Under the pieces are notes generated by a model. The model did no database searches, was not told where the DNA came from, and was given only the letters and a program-made list of their open reading frames with translations. This document shows, in pieces, positions 1-10,124 of a stretch of 64,000 nucleotides of DNA (its first letter is position 1; each line of letters begins with the position of its first letter). The translations under genes and the position numbers were made by a program. This stretch comes from Termitidicoccus mucosus (GTDB lineage Bacteria > Verrucomicrobiota > Verrucomicrobiia > Opitutales > Opitutaceae), in NCBI RefSeq assembly GCF_038725785.1, contig NZ_CP109796.1, positions 2,728,001-2,792,000 of the forward strand, read 5' to 3'.

Positions 1-1104
1 TGTCAACGGCACCACCTACAGCGATCCTGTCAAGCTTGTCGCCGCCGAGGCCATTTTTGCAGGCCCCGCCGATCTCGCCTTTGACAGCGCCGGAACGCTC
101 TACGTCGCCGACACGCCCGCCAACATCATCCGCCGCATCGACACCTCCGGCAGCACCTCCGTCTTCGCCGGTGCCTCCGCCTCCGGCGCGCTCCTCGACG
201 CCACCGGCACCGCCGCCCGCTTCAACCAGCCCACGGCCATCGCCTTCAACGCCGCCGGCGAACTCCTCGTCGCCGACAAGGACAACGGCGTGATCCGCAA
301 AATTACCTCCGATGCCCAAGTCACCACCTTCGCCACGGGCCTCGGCAAACCCGTCGCCCTCGCCATCGACGCCAGCGCACGCTCTATGTCGCCGACTCCA
401 CCAACCACACTATCAGCACCGTGGACACCGACGGCACCGTGGCTCTGCTTGCCGGCCTCACTGGCACCGCGGGCAACACCGTCGGCGCCGGCACCGGCGC
501 CCGCTTCAACGCTCCCCGGTGTCACCATTGACAACGATGGGTATCTCTTCGTGGCCGACACCGGCAACAACACGCTCCGCACACCTGACTCGCTCGGCGT
601 CTTCCTGCACTACGCAGGCACACCCGGCATTGTCGGCACCGCTGACGGCGACGCACCCGACGCCCTCCTCAACAACCTGGCCTCGCCTCCGACGCCGCCG
701 GAAACATCTACTTCGCAGACACCGGAAACCACACCATTCGTGTCCTCGCCGCTGACGGTGAAATCGTCACCCTCGCAGGCATGCCCGGCATTTCCGGACT
801 CCGTGACGGCTCCGCAGCCACCGCGCTGTTCAACGCTCCGCAAGCCGTCATCCTCTCGCCCGAAGGCATCCTCGTCGCCGACACCGGCAACGCAGTCGTC
901 CGCGAAATCACCTTCGCCGCTGGCGACTTCACCTCAGCCCAAGTCGCCACGCTGGCCGTTACCACCGGCACGACGATAGGCAACGGCACCGGCTCCACTG
1001 GTGGCAGCAGCGAAGGAGGAGGCGGAGGCGGCGGTGCGACTTCAATTCCCGGTCTCGCCCTTCTCGGCCTCTTCATCGTTATCGCCGCCATCCGTCGTCG
1101 ATAA
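1..1104 (+). pseudogene. NHL-repeat surface protein, 3' part, frame-broken
   Basis: This is the 3' end of a beta-propeller (NHL-repeat) protein whose start lies left of the window. Repeated blade motifs are visible, such as LYVADTPANIIRRI, LFVADTGNNTLR and ILVADTGNAVVREI, alternating with GTA.RFNxP turns. No single frame reads through. The frame changes near 379 (one base apparently missing), near 517 and near 680, and the propeller resumes in the new frame each time. The last stretch ends in a Gly-rich run, a hydrophobic segment (SIPGLALLGLF) and an Arg tail, the layout of a PEP-CTERM or GlyGly-CTERM-type sorting signal, so the intact product would be exported and anchored. It may be a true pseudogene or the result of sequence errors; the symporter downstream is also frame-broken. 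Confidence 0.75.
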
Positions 1105-1225
1105 GGTCAACATACGCTACATTCCATCATCACGAGTCTGGCAGCGGATCGGTGGTGGAATATTGCGTTCAATTGGTGGCGCCTGCTCTCACTCGCGCTG
1201 CGTCGCATCGCCTCAAAATAGAAAG

Positions 1226-1329
1226 CATATAATACCATTTTCGAATCACTTTTAGACTATAGCAGCCTCTATCCTTTTTGGAGGGACGGCCTCCCAAAAG
1301 GATTAAATCTCGTTCGGAAATTGTATAAC
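1226..1329. repeat. MITE-like inverted repeat, copy 1
   Basis: An AT-rich inverted repeat of about 100 bp. Its left end (ATAATACCATTTTCGAAT followed by ACTTTTAG) is partly complementary to its right end (TTCGGAAATTGTATAAC). A stronger hairpin sits in the middle (ATCCTTTTTGGAGG paired with CCTCCCAAAAGGAT, 1270-1303). The left end is nearly the same as the left end of the element at 3611-3713, so the two look like copies of one non-coding family flanking the symporter locus. Confidence 0.55.
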
Positions 1330-1365
1330 AAAATAACCAACGCAACTCGCAAAGAGGCAAATGAA

Positions 1366-1463
1366 GTCTGTTTTAACGCAGGTCACGGAGGCCAAACCAG
1401 AAAAGGATTTCCCTTCTCCGTGCTCTCCATGTCAGATCTCTGTGCCCTTGTGCTAAAACAGAC
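1366..1463. repeat. Inverted repeat upstream of the symporter
   Basis: The arms GTCTGTTTTA (1366-1375) and TAAAACAGAC (1454-1463) are exactly complementary. The inner sequence continues with imperfect pairing between the GGTCACGGAGG and CTCCGTG segments. Together with the element at 1226-1329 it fills most of the 1105-1580 gap, where I see no gene. Confidence 0.5.
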
Positions 1464-1580
1464 CTCCTCAATTTTTCTTTTGATAAACGCTCTTAAGTCG
1501 GCGCCTGCGGGACCATGGTTAATCCTGAATTCTGTCAGGTGCTCTAAATTAATTAACGACCATCCAATCCACGCATATTC

Positions 1581-3302
1581 ATGATTCTGGCAAGCATTAC
1601 GACCCTTGAGCTTAAATTCGTCGATTATCTCATCATCGGCATTTATTTCGCCTTCGTGCTCGGCATCGGCTGGGTGCTGCGGCGGCAAATGACCGGCACC
1701 AAGGATTACCTCGAGTCCGGCCGCTCGCTGCCCGCGTGGATCTGCGCGCTGGGCTTCATCGGCGCCAACTCGGCGCGCAGGAGGTCATGGGCATGGCCGC
1801 CTCGGGCGCCAAATACGGCATCATGACCAGCCACTTTTATTGGATCGGCGCGATTCCCGCGATGATCTTCGTGGCCATCTTCATGATGCCGTTTTATTAC
1901 GGCTCAAAGGCGCGCTCGGTGCCCGAATACCTGAAGCTGCGCTTCGACGAGAAGACGCGCGGGTTCAACGCCCTCACCTTCGCCGGCATGACCGTGATGT
2001 CATCGGGCATCTCGATGTATGCGCTGGCCAAGCTCCTCAACCTCATCCTCGGCTGGAACTTCCACGGTTGCATCATCGTCTCCGGCCTCATCGTGCTCGC
2101 CTACATTCTCGGGCGGCCTCACCTCCGCCATCTACAACGAGGTGCTCCAGTTTTTCCTCATCGTGTTCGGCTTCCTGCCGCTCGTGCTGCTCGGCCTCAA
2201 AAACGTGGGCGGCTGGGAAGGCCTGAAAACAAAGCTCATGCCCGTGGCGGAAAACGCCGGTTTTGCCAGCGATGCGTGGACGCACTCGTGGAGCTTCACC
2301 GGCTCGCCGGCGACCAATCCGATGGGCGTGGAGTGGTTCGGCTTGGCGATGGGATTGGGCTTCGTGCTTTCGTTCGGCTACTGGTGCACGGACTTTCTTG
2401 TCATCCAGCGCGCCATGGCCGCGAAGGACATGGGGGCGGCGCGACGCACGCCCATTCTCGCGGCGATTCCCAAGATGCTTTTCCCCGCGCTCGTCATCGC
2501 GCCCGGCATGATCGCCATCGCGATGCACAGCATGGCCGACGGCGACTTCCGCCTGCCCGCCAAGGGCGACGGCCTCGACTACGACCTGGTCGTGCCGACG
2601 ATGCTCTCGTATTATTTCCCGACCGGCATGCTCGGCATCGGCCTGACCGCGCTCATGGCCTCGTTCATGAGCGGCATGGCGGGCAACGTCACCGCCTTCA
2701 ACACCGTCTTCACCTACGACATTTACCAAAGCTACATCAAAAAGGACGGTTCCGACCGGCACTACCTCAACGTCGGTCGCTGGACGACCGTTTTCGGCAT
2801 CCTCTTCAGCATGGGCGCGGCGTATTTTGCGGCGGCCTTCAACAATATCATGGACGTGCTGCAACTGGTGTTCGCCTTTGTGAACGCGCCGCTCTTCGCC
2901 ACGTTCCTGCTCGGCATGTTCTGGCGCCGCACGACCGGCCACGCGGCGTTTGCCGGGCTCGTGCTCGGCACGGTCGCCGCCGCCATCCATCACGGTCTCT
3001 CCCTGCCGGAAAAAGCCGTGGCCGGAATCAAGGGGGGCTGGCTCTCGATCCAGCACGTTTACCCGAGCGAGATGGCGCAGAACTTCTGGACCGCGATCTG
3101 GGCGTGGAGCACTTGCTTCGTGATCACCATCCTCGTCTCGCTCGCGACCAAACGCACCAAGACCGACGACGAACTGCGCGGCCTGGTCTATTCGCTCACG
3201 GAAAAAATCAAGGAACACGACACGGCCTGGTGGAAACGCCCGGCGGTGTTCGGCACCGTGGTGCTCCTGTGCGCCGTCGTGCTCAACATCCTCTTCTTCT
3301 AA
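1581..3302 (+). pseudogene. Sodium:solute symporter (SSS family), two frameshifts
   Basis: The coding sequence matches the SSS family of Na+-coupled sugar or solute symporters: about 12 hydrophobic segments, an N-terminal DYLESGRSLPAW motif, a central FIGANxGAQEVMGMAASGAKYGI segment split over a frame change, and a C-terminal MFWRRTTGHAAFAGLV. It begins in one frame at 1581, shifts near 1769 (AACTCGGC where AACCTCGGC would keep the frame) and shifts back near 2111-2113 (an extra G in CTCGGGCGG). With both single-base changes repaired, one protein of about 573 residues results, a normal family length. Both changes are in short homopolymers, so sequencing error is as likely as real inactivation. 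The small membrane gene that follows probably belongs with it. Confidence 0.8.
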
Positions 3303-3323
3303 CCCTCAACCTCGCGCCAAACC

Positions 3324-3530
3324 ATGCAACTCGACGTCCGCCTTCCGATGGGTCTTCTCTTTCTGATTCTGGGAGTGATCCTGCTCATCTACGGGTTCGT
3401 TTCCGACCCGGCGATCTACGCCGCGCATCATAATTACGGGCTGAACATCAACATCGCCTCGGGCGTTGTTTTCGGCGTGTTCGGCCTGGCCATGCTGTTT
3501 CTGGCAAAACGCGGGGAAAACAAATCGTAG
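3324..3530 (+). CDS. Small two-helix membrane protein
   Basis: A 68-residue protein starting 21 bp after the symporter stop. It is mostly two hydrophobic helices (about residues 9-27 and 44-61) with a short loop between them and a Lys/Arg-rich C-terminus. Spacing and orientation place it in the symporter transcription unit. A small partner or conserved companion of the transporter is the natural guess, but no named family was recognised. Confidence 0.7.
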   Translation: MQLDVRLPMGLLFLILGVILLIYGFVSDPAIYAAHHNYGLNINIASGVVFGVFGLAMLFLAKRGENKS

Positions 3531-3558
3531 CAGACAGGAGGACTGCCTCCTGCTGGGA

Positions 3559-3586
3559 AGACGGCCTCCGTGCCGTCTATTTTTAC
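3559..3586 (+). terminator. Rho-independent terminator
   Basis: The stem AGACGGC / GCCGTCT (3559-3565 and 3572-3578) with a 6-nt loop is followed by ATTTTTAC. It lies 28 bp after the small membrane gene and should end the symporter transcript. Confidence 0.7.
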
Positions 3587-3610
3587 TTTAAATCTAGTTA
3601 ACTGAAAAGT

Positions 3611-3713
3611 GTTATACCATTTCTCAATGACTTTTAGCCTTTATCCGGTAGGCGGCCACGGAGTGGTCACCCTACCATTTATGGTCTAAATTTGAGTGGG
3701 AAATGGTATAATA
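3611..3713. repeat. MITE-like inverted repeat, copy 2
   Basis: The ends GTTATACCATTTCTCA and a right end reading GGGAAATGGTATAAT are complementary for about 13 of 15 positions. The interior contains a second small stem (GGTAGG / CCTACC). The left end closely matches the element at 1226. It lies at the boundary between the symporter locus and the decayed conjugative element. Confidence 0.6.
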
Positions 3714-3732
3714 TTCAGAATGCCTGTATCTG

Positions 3733-4619
3733 TTAAGCAGATACATCTAATACCGAAAAGATCACTCGGTCTTGCAAAAATCGCTCGACGGCACCGCGCA
3801 TGGGACGTGCGCCAAGGGTTTTGTGGAAACCTGCCCGCAAAATCGTCTCTACGTCATCGGGAGTGATCGTGATCTCATGCCCCAGCTTTCGCAGCCGCGC
3901 CAGTTCGCCCGCGATCATGGCCTCGCAAATCTCCCGCTGCACCGCATAAGGCAACCGCGCAAACACCACCTTTTCCGTCATGCGCCCCACCAGTTCGGGA
4001 CGCAGTGTTTGATTCACCGCGCCAACCGTGCGCTCAATGCTCGCAAACGGGCGGACTGCATCCGCATCCCTCCGCCGCGCCGATGTTCGACGTGCACATA
4101 TAATATCCCGAAAGATTTTTCCTCTCGCCACTCGCCAGCGTATGCTCGCGTCATCCAGAATCTGCAAAACAAGTCCAGCACGAGCGGATGCGCCTTTCGA
4201 TTTCATCAAACAAAGAGTCCGCCATTGCCACCGTCGCCATGCGCGGCCTCCGTCTTCGCCAGCGCCCGGCCAAGCAAGCCAATATCGCCGACCTTCTCGC
4301 CAATCAACTTTCAACCGAGGCTTGGTTTTGGTATTCCGACATGTCAAGCGCAGCGCTTCCCGAACAAATACCCCGTGAACGCATTCGTTATCTCCGTCTT
4401 GCCCGTCCCCGTCGGCCCGACGAAGAGGAACGAACCTTTGGGCCGTCCCGGATGAGAGAGGCCGAGTTCGCCGCGCCGCAATACCGATTCCACGCACCCG
4501 ATGACATGCGCCTGCCCCTTGATGTGCCCGCGTAGATGCGCGCCGAGGTCGCGAAGCTGTTCGCGACGCTGGCGAAACCAGTCGTCGCCGATGTTTTTAA
4601 TGGATCGAAATGCAGGCAT
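3733..4619 (-). pseudogene. ClpA/ClpB-like AAA+ ATPase, frame-broken
   Basis: The N-terminal part (from ATG at 4619) carries a Clp-type second-domain start: GQAHVIGCVESVLRRGELG, then Walker A GPTGTGKTE. The C-terminal part is in another frame and shows LRPELVGRM and then ARPMRGAVERFLQD, typical of the small C-terminal AAA+ lobe of ClpA/B. Between about 4360 and 4010 the sensor and Walker B parts are recognisable only by switching frames (FDEIEKAHP- and LQILDDAS-like stretches). The gene lies 18 bp after the coupling-protein gene and is co-oriented with the relaxase, so it belonged to the conjugation module, perhaps as an unfoldase or accessory ATPase. It cannot make a full-length product as written. 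Confidence 0.75.
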
Positions 4620-4637
4620 GACAAGATCAAGATGAGA

Positions 4638-6197
4638 TTAACGAAACCACTCGCACACGCGCCCGTCCGCATCGCGCGGCGGCAGCACCATGCGCCGAAA
4701 CCCGACCTCGCAGTGTTGCACGACCGCCTGAAACTTCCGCAGCCGCCGGAACTCATGCGGTTCGATGTGATACTTCTCCTCCTCTGAATACGACATTGTC
4801 CGCTTGCCGGCGGAATACCCATACGTGCGTTTCCGGTATTTCTTCTTGCCGAGCGTGTCGGCGGCGATTTTCGCGGATTCCTCGTCGGCGGCCTTGAACA
4901 TGATGCGGTTCGCCATGTTCGCGATAAAAACCCTGGCCTTTTGCTCGTCGCCAATCGGCGGGATGAGCGACGTGTAACTCTGCGTCGCCGCGACAACCGT
5001 CGCCCTGGCCTCGCGCATCACGTCCACGACGTTGTAATCGCTCGTGCCGTCATGGTTCGCCGTCACGATCTTTTGCGCCTCGTCGGCCCACAATATCAAC
5101 AAATTGTCATTCGCCCGCTCCTTCGAGGTCCGGTCGAAGCGCAGCAGCACATGCGAATAAAACACCAGTTTTAATAATGTGTGTATATAACGCCGCTCCG
5201 TCTTGAAACGTTGCGGAATCGAGACGCAAATCACCTTGCCCCGGTCGATCTCCGCAAACGAAAGCGTCGATTTCTCGGGACAAAACACCCTCGCGATGTC
5301 GGGATGCGTAAAATGCTTCAACCGATTCGCCAGCGTGCCGCGCACGCCGCCCAGTTGATCCTTCGGCTGGCTGGCGATTTGCGTTTCGTAATATTCCATC
5401 AGTTCGCGCGACTCCGGCGTGTTTTTTTCATCCAGCATGCCGATAATGTCCTTCATCCATGCGTCCGATGAGAGCATTTCATAGGCGTGGTTGAGCGTGA
5501 CGGACAACCCGGCGCATGCCAGCGCCTGAAACGCAAAATCCATCTGGATTTCCGCCTGGGTCTTGAAAAACGACTGGTCGCCGTCCTGCCCGAGCGAAGC
5601 GGCGACATCGCACACGTCCTTCGCCTTCGCCGAAAAGGGCAGGCGCGCGTCCTCAAGGTAGTTGAACGTGTGCGGGGGTTCCCAATCCGCAGGCGCGCCG
5701 TCCGGTCGCACTTGCAGCAAAATCAAGTCCTGTTCGCGTCCGAGATGCCTGAACATCTCTGAAAGCGTCTCCCAGTACAGCCCCTTGTCATCGATGCAGA
5801 TGCCACCCCAGCGCGGGCAGTTTTTCGAGACCTGCCAGAGCATGGCATTGATGGCCGAGAGCGTTTTTCCCGAACCCGTCTCGCCCGTCACCAGCCAGCC
5901 CCGGCAGAAGTCGTTCAGCGACCACGAAAACCCGCCCAGCGTCAGAATCGGCTTCACACGCGGGCGACCGCGCGTCGCCATCACACCGCACGCCACCTGC
6001 CAGACGGCAAACACGGCGAACACCGCCGTCATCGCCAGCGCCGCGCCCGGCGACATGCCGGCCCGCCGCGTGAAAAACGCGCAGCCAAGACTCGCGACGG
6101 CGAGAAGAAAACGAAACAGCATAAGTGCAAATGCCGCGCGCAACCTTGCACACAGCCTCGCCATTATGCCCGAAAACACCGCGCCCGGCTTGGACAT
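4638..6197 (-). CDS. Type IV coupling protein (TraD/VirD4/TrwB-like)
   Basis: A 519-residue inner-membrane ATPase that would recruit the relaxase-DNA complex to a conjugative type IV secretion channel. Two hydrophobic segments near the N-terminus (about residues 22-43 and 50-72) fit the membrane anchor of TraD/VirD4 proteins. Walker A is TGETGSGKT (about 104-112) and Walker B is LLILWADEAQK (about 370), followed by a conserved ATQSYTSL sensor segment. This is the only intact gene of the conjugation block; both neighbours on the same strand are frame-broken. No VirB-type channel genes are present in the window, so any function would depend on another element. Confidence 0.85.
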   Translation of the reverse strand: MSKPGAVFSGIMARLCARLRAAFALMLFRFLLAVASLGCAFFTRRAGMSPGAALAMTAVFAVFAVWQVACGVMATRGRPRVKPILTLGGFSWSLNDFCRGWLVTGETGSGKTLSAINAMLWQVSKNCPRWGGICIDDKGLYWETLSEMFRHLGREQDLILLQVRPDGAPADWEPPHTFNYLEDARLPFSAKAKDVCDVAASLGQDGDQSFFKTQAEIQMDFAFQALACAGLSVTLNHAYEMLSSDAWMKDIIGMLDEKNTPESRELMEYYETQIASQPKDQLGGVRGTLANRLKHFTHPDIARVFCPEKSTLSFAEIDRGKVICVSIPQRFKTERRYIHTLLKLVFYSHVLLRFDRTSKERANDNLLILWADEAQKIVTANHDGTSDYNVVDVMREARATVVAATQSYTSLIPPIGDEQKARVFIANMANRIMFKAADEESAKIAADTLGKKKYRKRTYGYSAGKRTMSYSEEEKYHIEPHEFRRLRKFQAVVQHCEVGFRRMVLPPRDADGRVCEWFR

Positions 6198-6229
6198 TCA
6201 GACCATTTTCAGGGACGAAACGACCATGC

Positions 6230-6648
6230 TTATTTTGCCACCACGTTTATTTCCGAAACCACGGGCGCGGGTGCGGCGACGCCCGCCGTGGCAGCCTGGT
6301 AGCTTTCCGAAACCTCGCGCAATTCACGCAGGACGGACGCCTCGATGGCATCGACCACGCCGCCGAGGTTGTGACCGCGCACGGAAACATCGTGGCTCAT
6401 AAAGACCAGACGCAAGTGCTCGCATTTGCCCGTGCCATCGCCAGTCGCTACATCCGGTTCGTAACCCACGCCGTGGAAGCAAGTCCACGGAAGAAGCCAG
6501 CATTGTTTGTCCCGCCTTATGAGGCGCAGGAATGGCGGTGGCGTCGCCGAAGTCTCGCGTTTTTCGGACGCGGCACTGCCGTTTCCGGACGATGTGATGT
6601 TGCCACCGGCGGCGGGCGGGCGGTGACGTTCGATTTTTTCAGGCTCAT
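6230..6648 (-). pseudogene. Unknown gene of the conjugation block, probably frameshifted
   Basis: The region between the relaxase remnant and the coupling protein. An ATG at 6648 opens MSLKKSNVTARPPP, but the recognisably protein-like part is in another frame: LLPWTCFHGVGYEP, then HLRLVFMSHDV and DAIEASVLRELREVSESYQ, ending in a run of Ala/Pro/Val. Joining the two requires one frameshift around 6530-6560. No known domain was recognised. Position suggests a small accessory gene of the transfer module, co-transcribed with the coupling protein 32 bp away. Confidence 0.45.
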
Positions 6649-6649
6649 A

Positions 6650-9390
6650 ATTGTATTCGATTGGTCTTGTTGCGGTTGCTGTTTCTGTTGCGGAGGCGGG
6701 CACCCATTGCCGGAGCGATTCGTGCAAACGTTGCTGCGCCTTCAACGACAACTGGTGCTGAAACGCCTCCTTGAGTCTCTGGCGCCAGCCTCGGCGGTCG
6801 CCTCGTCGGGCTTGATGGACGCGCCAGTTCGCGGTCGGACTCGCGCTCGACGTTCAGCGCAGCGCCTCCTTGTCGCTGGTAAACACGACGATCTTCCGCC
6901 GCGCCCGCGATATGCATACATTGCTGGCGGTCATCGCTTGCCATCATGGGCGCGAGCACGCGACGGTATCGACGGTCTGCCTGCTGCGAGGCGAAGGTGA
7001 CCGCGTAGCCGCCACAAACATCCGCTGCGTCGCCGCGAGCGTTTTCGAGACTCCGCGTCATCACGCACGCGGATGCGCCGTCCATCACGCGCCGCACGTG
7101 ACCAGTTCGCCGTTACGGATCGCCTCACTCTCGGCGGATTTTCCATTGAACTTCATCTGCAAGCGGTCGCCGCGCGCAGTTCCAATTCATTCGTCTTGGT
7201 GACGACAAAGCGGTCCGCATTTGTAGCTCACGGTCGTGGTGCGCCCGTCTTTGCGCAAGGTCACGCCGTGCTCGCGCATCGGTGACCTCGCACCAATCGC
7301 CCCGCTGAAACGCCGTAGCCGAATGAACAAAACCCCGCGTCCGGCGTGTAGAAGCGCGCATCGCGCCGCCTCGCTCAAGTCCGCCGACTGCCACGACGCC
7401 ACCGCCTGCCCGCGCCCAGTTTTCCGGTTTCACGCAGACGCGTACGGATGGCGTCATTGGCCGCGCGCACATCGTCCCAAGTCTGCGCGACGGCGAGCAC
7501 CCGTTCGCGATCCAGCGCCTCCCTATTCGCGTGCCAGTTCCACCATGCGTTCGCCGGCATCGAGTTCACGAATGCACCCCATTGCATCCAGTCGAATGAA
7601 GCGCCAGCCGCCCTCCGCCGCCTTCACCGCCGAGCGGTATTTTCGCACAAACGCCTTTTCTTCCCGCGATGCCACCGCCTCCGGGTCCTGCCTTCGGATT
7701 TTTTCAAATGCACCGTCTGCAAATTCGTGTGCTCCTCGATGGCGCGCAGCGTCCGAGGCAACCACCGCGCCCTGCTGCCGTGTGTCGCCCGACAGGATCA
7801 GCCGCCCGCCGCAAGCCCGCGGTCAACCAGCGCGCGCATGTCACGCCCGCCGATCTGCCCGGCCTCATCGACAATCACGACCGCCGCGCGCAGCGTGCCC
7901 TCCGCACCGTCCGCCCTCCCGCCAGCAGCTTTGCCAAAGTGTCCGCCGAGGCGAGGCCGTCGCGACGCAAGTCCGCCGCCTGCTGGTGTTGCGGCGCGAA
8001 CACGCGCACGGGATGCCCCGCCGCCTCCAAGCCCCGTACGACCTCCCGCACCGCAAATGTTTTCCCCACTCCCGCCGCCCCTTGGAACACCGTGATAAAA
8101 TCGCGGCTGCGCAGGATGCGCAGCACCGCCCCGCGCTGTTCCGCCGATAACGACTCCGCCGGTTGATACCCCGCGTTGAACGCGGCATGGCTTCGCATCC
8201 CGTTCTGCGCGTCGAGCACAAGGGAAAACTCGCACACCAGCGCCTCGCGGTTGGTCAGTTTGCGCGACTTCGCGTCGCGGATGTAATCGCGTTTCGCCAG
8301 CTCGTTTTCCAAGTCCTCCAGGGAAAATTTTTGACCGCGCCCGCGAGCCAGAGCCGCCGACATCAGCTCGTAGTCGCCGACCACCGAACGCCGCTCAAAC
8401 AGGTGCTCGTCCGCCCACGCGACAAACCCGGGCAGCCCGCATTTTTCCGGGGCCACCGACGGCAGCGGAGGCGGCAGCCGCGCCGGCTCCAGTTTGGCCA
8501 GCGCCTCATGTTCGGAGGCGGGCATTTCCGAGGCCCAGCGCGGACGCAGTTTTTCCGCGCACGCGCTTTTGATTTTACGCCGCCGCTTGTCCTGCGCGAC
8601 CTGCGCGCAGGCCTGCCGTTGCCGCAGACCTTCCTCCGATGCGTTTTTCGTCTCCGCATCGATCTGTTGATGCGTTTGGAAAACCGGCGATCCACGCCTC
8701 CGGCACCCCTGAATCTCTCCAAACCCGGTCGGCGTGTTGACGATTTCAGCCGAATTGCGAGCCCTTCGCCATCTCATGATAGTAAAGATTTCGCAAATTT
8801 TTGCGCCCGATACATGCCCGTCGCGTGAAGCGCGCTTCCTTTTCCCAAAAATCGTAGGTCGCGTTGAACACCACGCAATGCGTGTGCAGATGCGGATCGA
8901 GTTCGCGACTGGTGTCATGCCGGAACAGCGCGGCGGCAATGCCGCCGGTCACGCGCTCGCCATTTTCGCCATCCTTGCGCACGCGCGTTTCTGCGAATTT
9001 TTCCAGTTCATCGACCATCACGCGGACAGCCTTGTCGTGCAGTGCGATAATCCGGGCATCCTGCCAAAGCGCGACTACCGAAACCGACTTCGGCGGCGAT
9101 ATGGTGAAGTCATAAAAGACGCGCCGGTTCGACACCGTGTGCCCGTCTTCGCGACGGGTCGTGTTGCGCCGCATGGTTAAGAGTTGTCCGGTTTCCGGAT
9201 GCTGACCTTCGCACATCGCCAGGAAATTTTTTTCGTCCACGATGCCGTCGAGCCCGAGCATGGACGCGGCGATACCGCGCCACTCGCCGCGCACCACGTG
9301 TCCGTCCATGTAGTAGTCCCCCGTCGCCAGATGCTCGCGGAAATACCCCGCCGCGTTGGACAGATTCAGTTGCGGCTTGGCCGTCAGCAT
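6650..9390 (-). pseudogene. MobF-type conjugative relaxase/helicase (TrwC/TraI), decayed
   Basis: The N-terminal TrwC domain is intact from ATG at 9390: MLTAKPQLNLSNAAGYF, then FTISPPKSVSVVAL and the metal-binding HLHTH motif that gives MobF relaxases their histidine triad. Reading breaks near 8750. The family's further landmarks appear one after another in different frames: THQQIDAET (8680), helicase Walker A GAAGVGKT (about 8070), VIVDEAGQIGG (about 7860), LILSGDTRQQGAVVASD (7800-7745), AVAQTWDDVRAANDAIR (7490) and C-terminal helicase remnants near 7190 and 6850-7000. At least six frame changes are needed, so this is a genuine ruin rather than one sequencing error. The expected intact length of about 900 residues fits the span. 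The element can no longer mobilise itself with this relaxase. Confidence 0.85.
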
Positions 9391-9950
9391 GGCAGCACCT
9401 CCCTCGCGACACGCGCGCGGATAATGCGGATAGGCCGCGCCCACCCGGAACGCACCTGCGTTCTTTTTGAGCACCACGCCTCTCCCCTTGCCTCAGTCGG
9501 CAATGATTTTTTCGGGCCTTGCATGACCGCAGCCTACCGGAGGCGCGCGAAAAGAAATAGGGGCGGTATCCACATTCCAAATACCCGGATTTCCGGCGGC
9601 GCGCGCAACCCGCACGGGCGCGCTCGCACTGAGCCTGCCCGCATCGCCCGACCAACACGAAATCGCGCCGCGCCCCTGCGTGCCTTGTGGCGCGGCGCGA
9701 CCTCGTGAGGCGCGGAGACGCACCGGCGCACGGACGGGGAGCCAGAACGCCGGCGGTCGGCGGCGGGGCGCGGGTGTTCGCGCGCCGCCGGTGAAGCGGT
9801 GCCCTCTTTTTTGCGCGCCTCCGCCCGCCGCCGTCCATGCTCCCTTGGCGCGGAAAATCACTCCGCATTTTGCTTCGCCGGAAATGCGGACAATGGCCGC
9901 GTGACACGCCACCGGACATTAAGAAATCTGCCCTGCCCGTCGTCTTCTCA
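9391..9950. other. Gap upstream of the relaxase, no gene seen
   Basis: This stretch of about 560 bp is very GC-rich, with many CGCGC and CGGCGG runs. Open frames on both strands lack recognisable domains and look like composition artefacts. It should hold the relaxase promoter and possibly the transfer origin, but no clear inverted repeat and nick site could be fixed by eye. Confidence 0.4.
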
Positions 9951-10124
9951 CCCTATCACATCGGTCAATGTCGTGCTCGCTGGCGCTCGCCTCCACACCG
10001 CCCGTCCGCGACCCGCGCAGCCGGGCTTTGACTCGATGTGAGTCCGGGCGGACGAGATCGGGCGGAGCCGAGGATAACCCGGCACACCGCCGGGAACGGA
10101 CTGCGCCTGATTTCATTTCCGAAC
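9951..10124 (+). promoter_or_regulatory. radC RNA motif-like leader, copy A (divergent)
   Basis: This leader ends at the ATG of the 115-residue gene. It shares with the leaders at 10615 and 11461 the order GTCAATGT, TGCTCG, CTCCACACC, a hairpin, TTTGAC, ATCGGGC, GCCGAG, AACCCGGCA and GGGAACGGACTGCGC. The hairpin after CACC is GCCCG...CGGGC here but GGACGCC...GGCGTCC in the other two copies, which is compensatory change within a conserved stem. A second stem (CCCGGC / GCCGGG) is also kept. A conserved RNA named radC is known upstream of radC, methyltransferase and anti-restriction genes of integrating conjugative elements, which fits this context. The identification is from memory of motif and context, not from a covariance search. 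Confidence 0.6.

Noticed and set aside
9110-9919. Frames upstream of and antisense to the relaxase start
   Set aside because: These are GC-rich composition artefacts with no motifs, overlapping the relaxase N-terminal domain.
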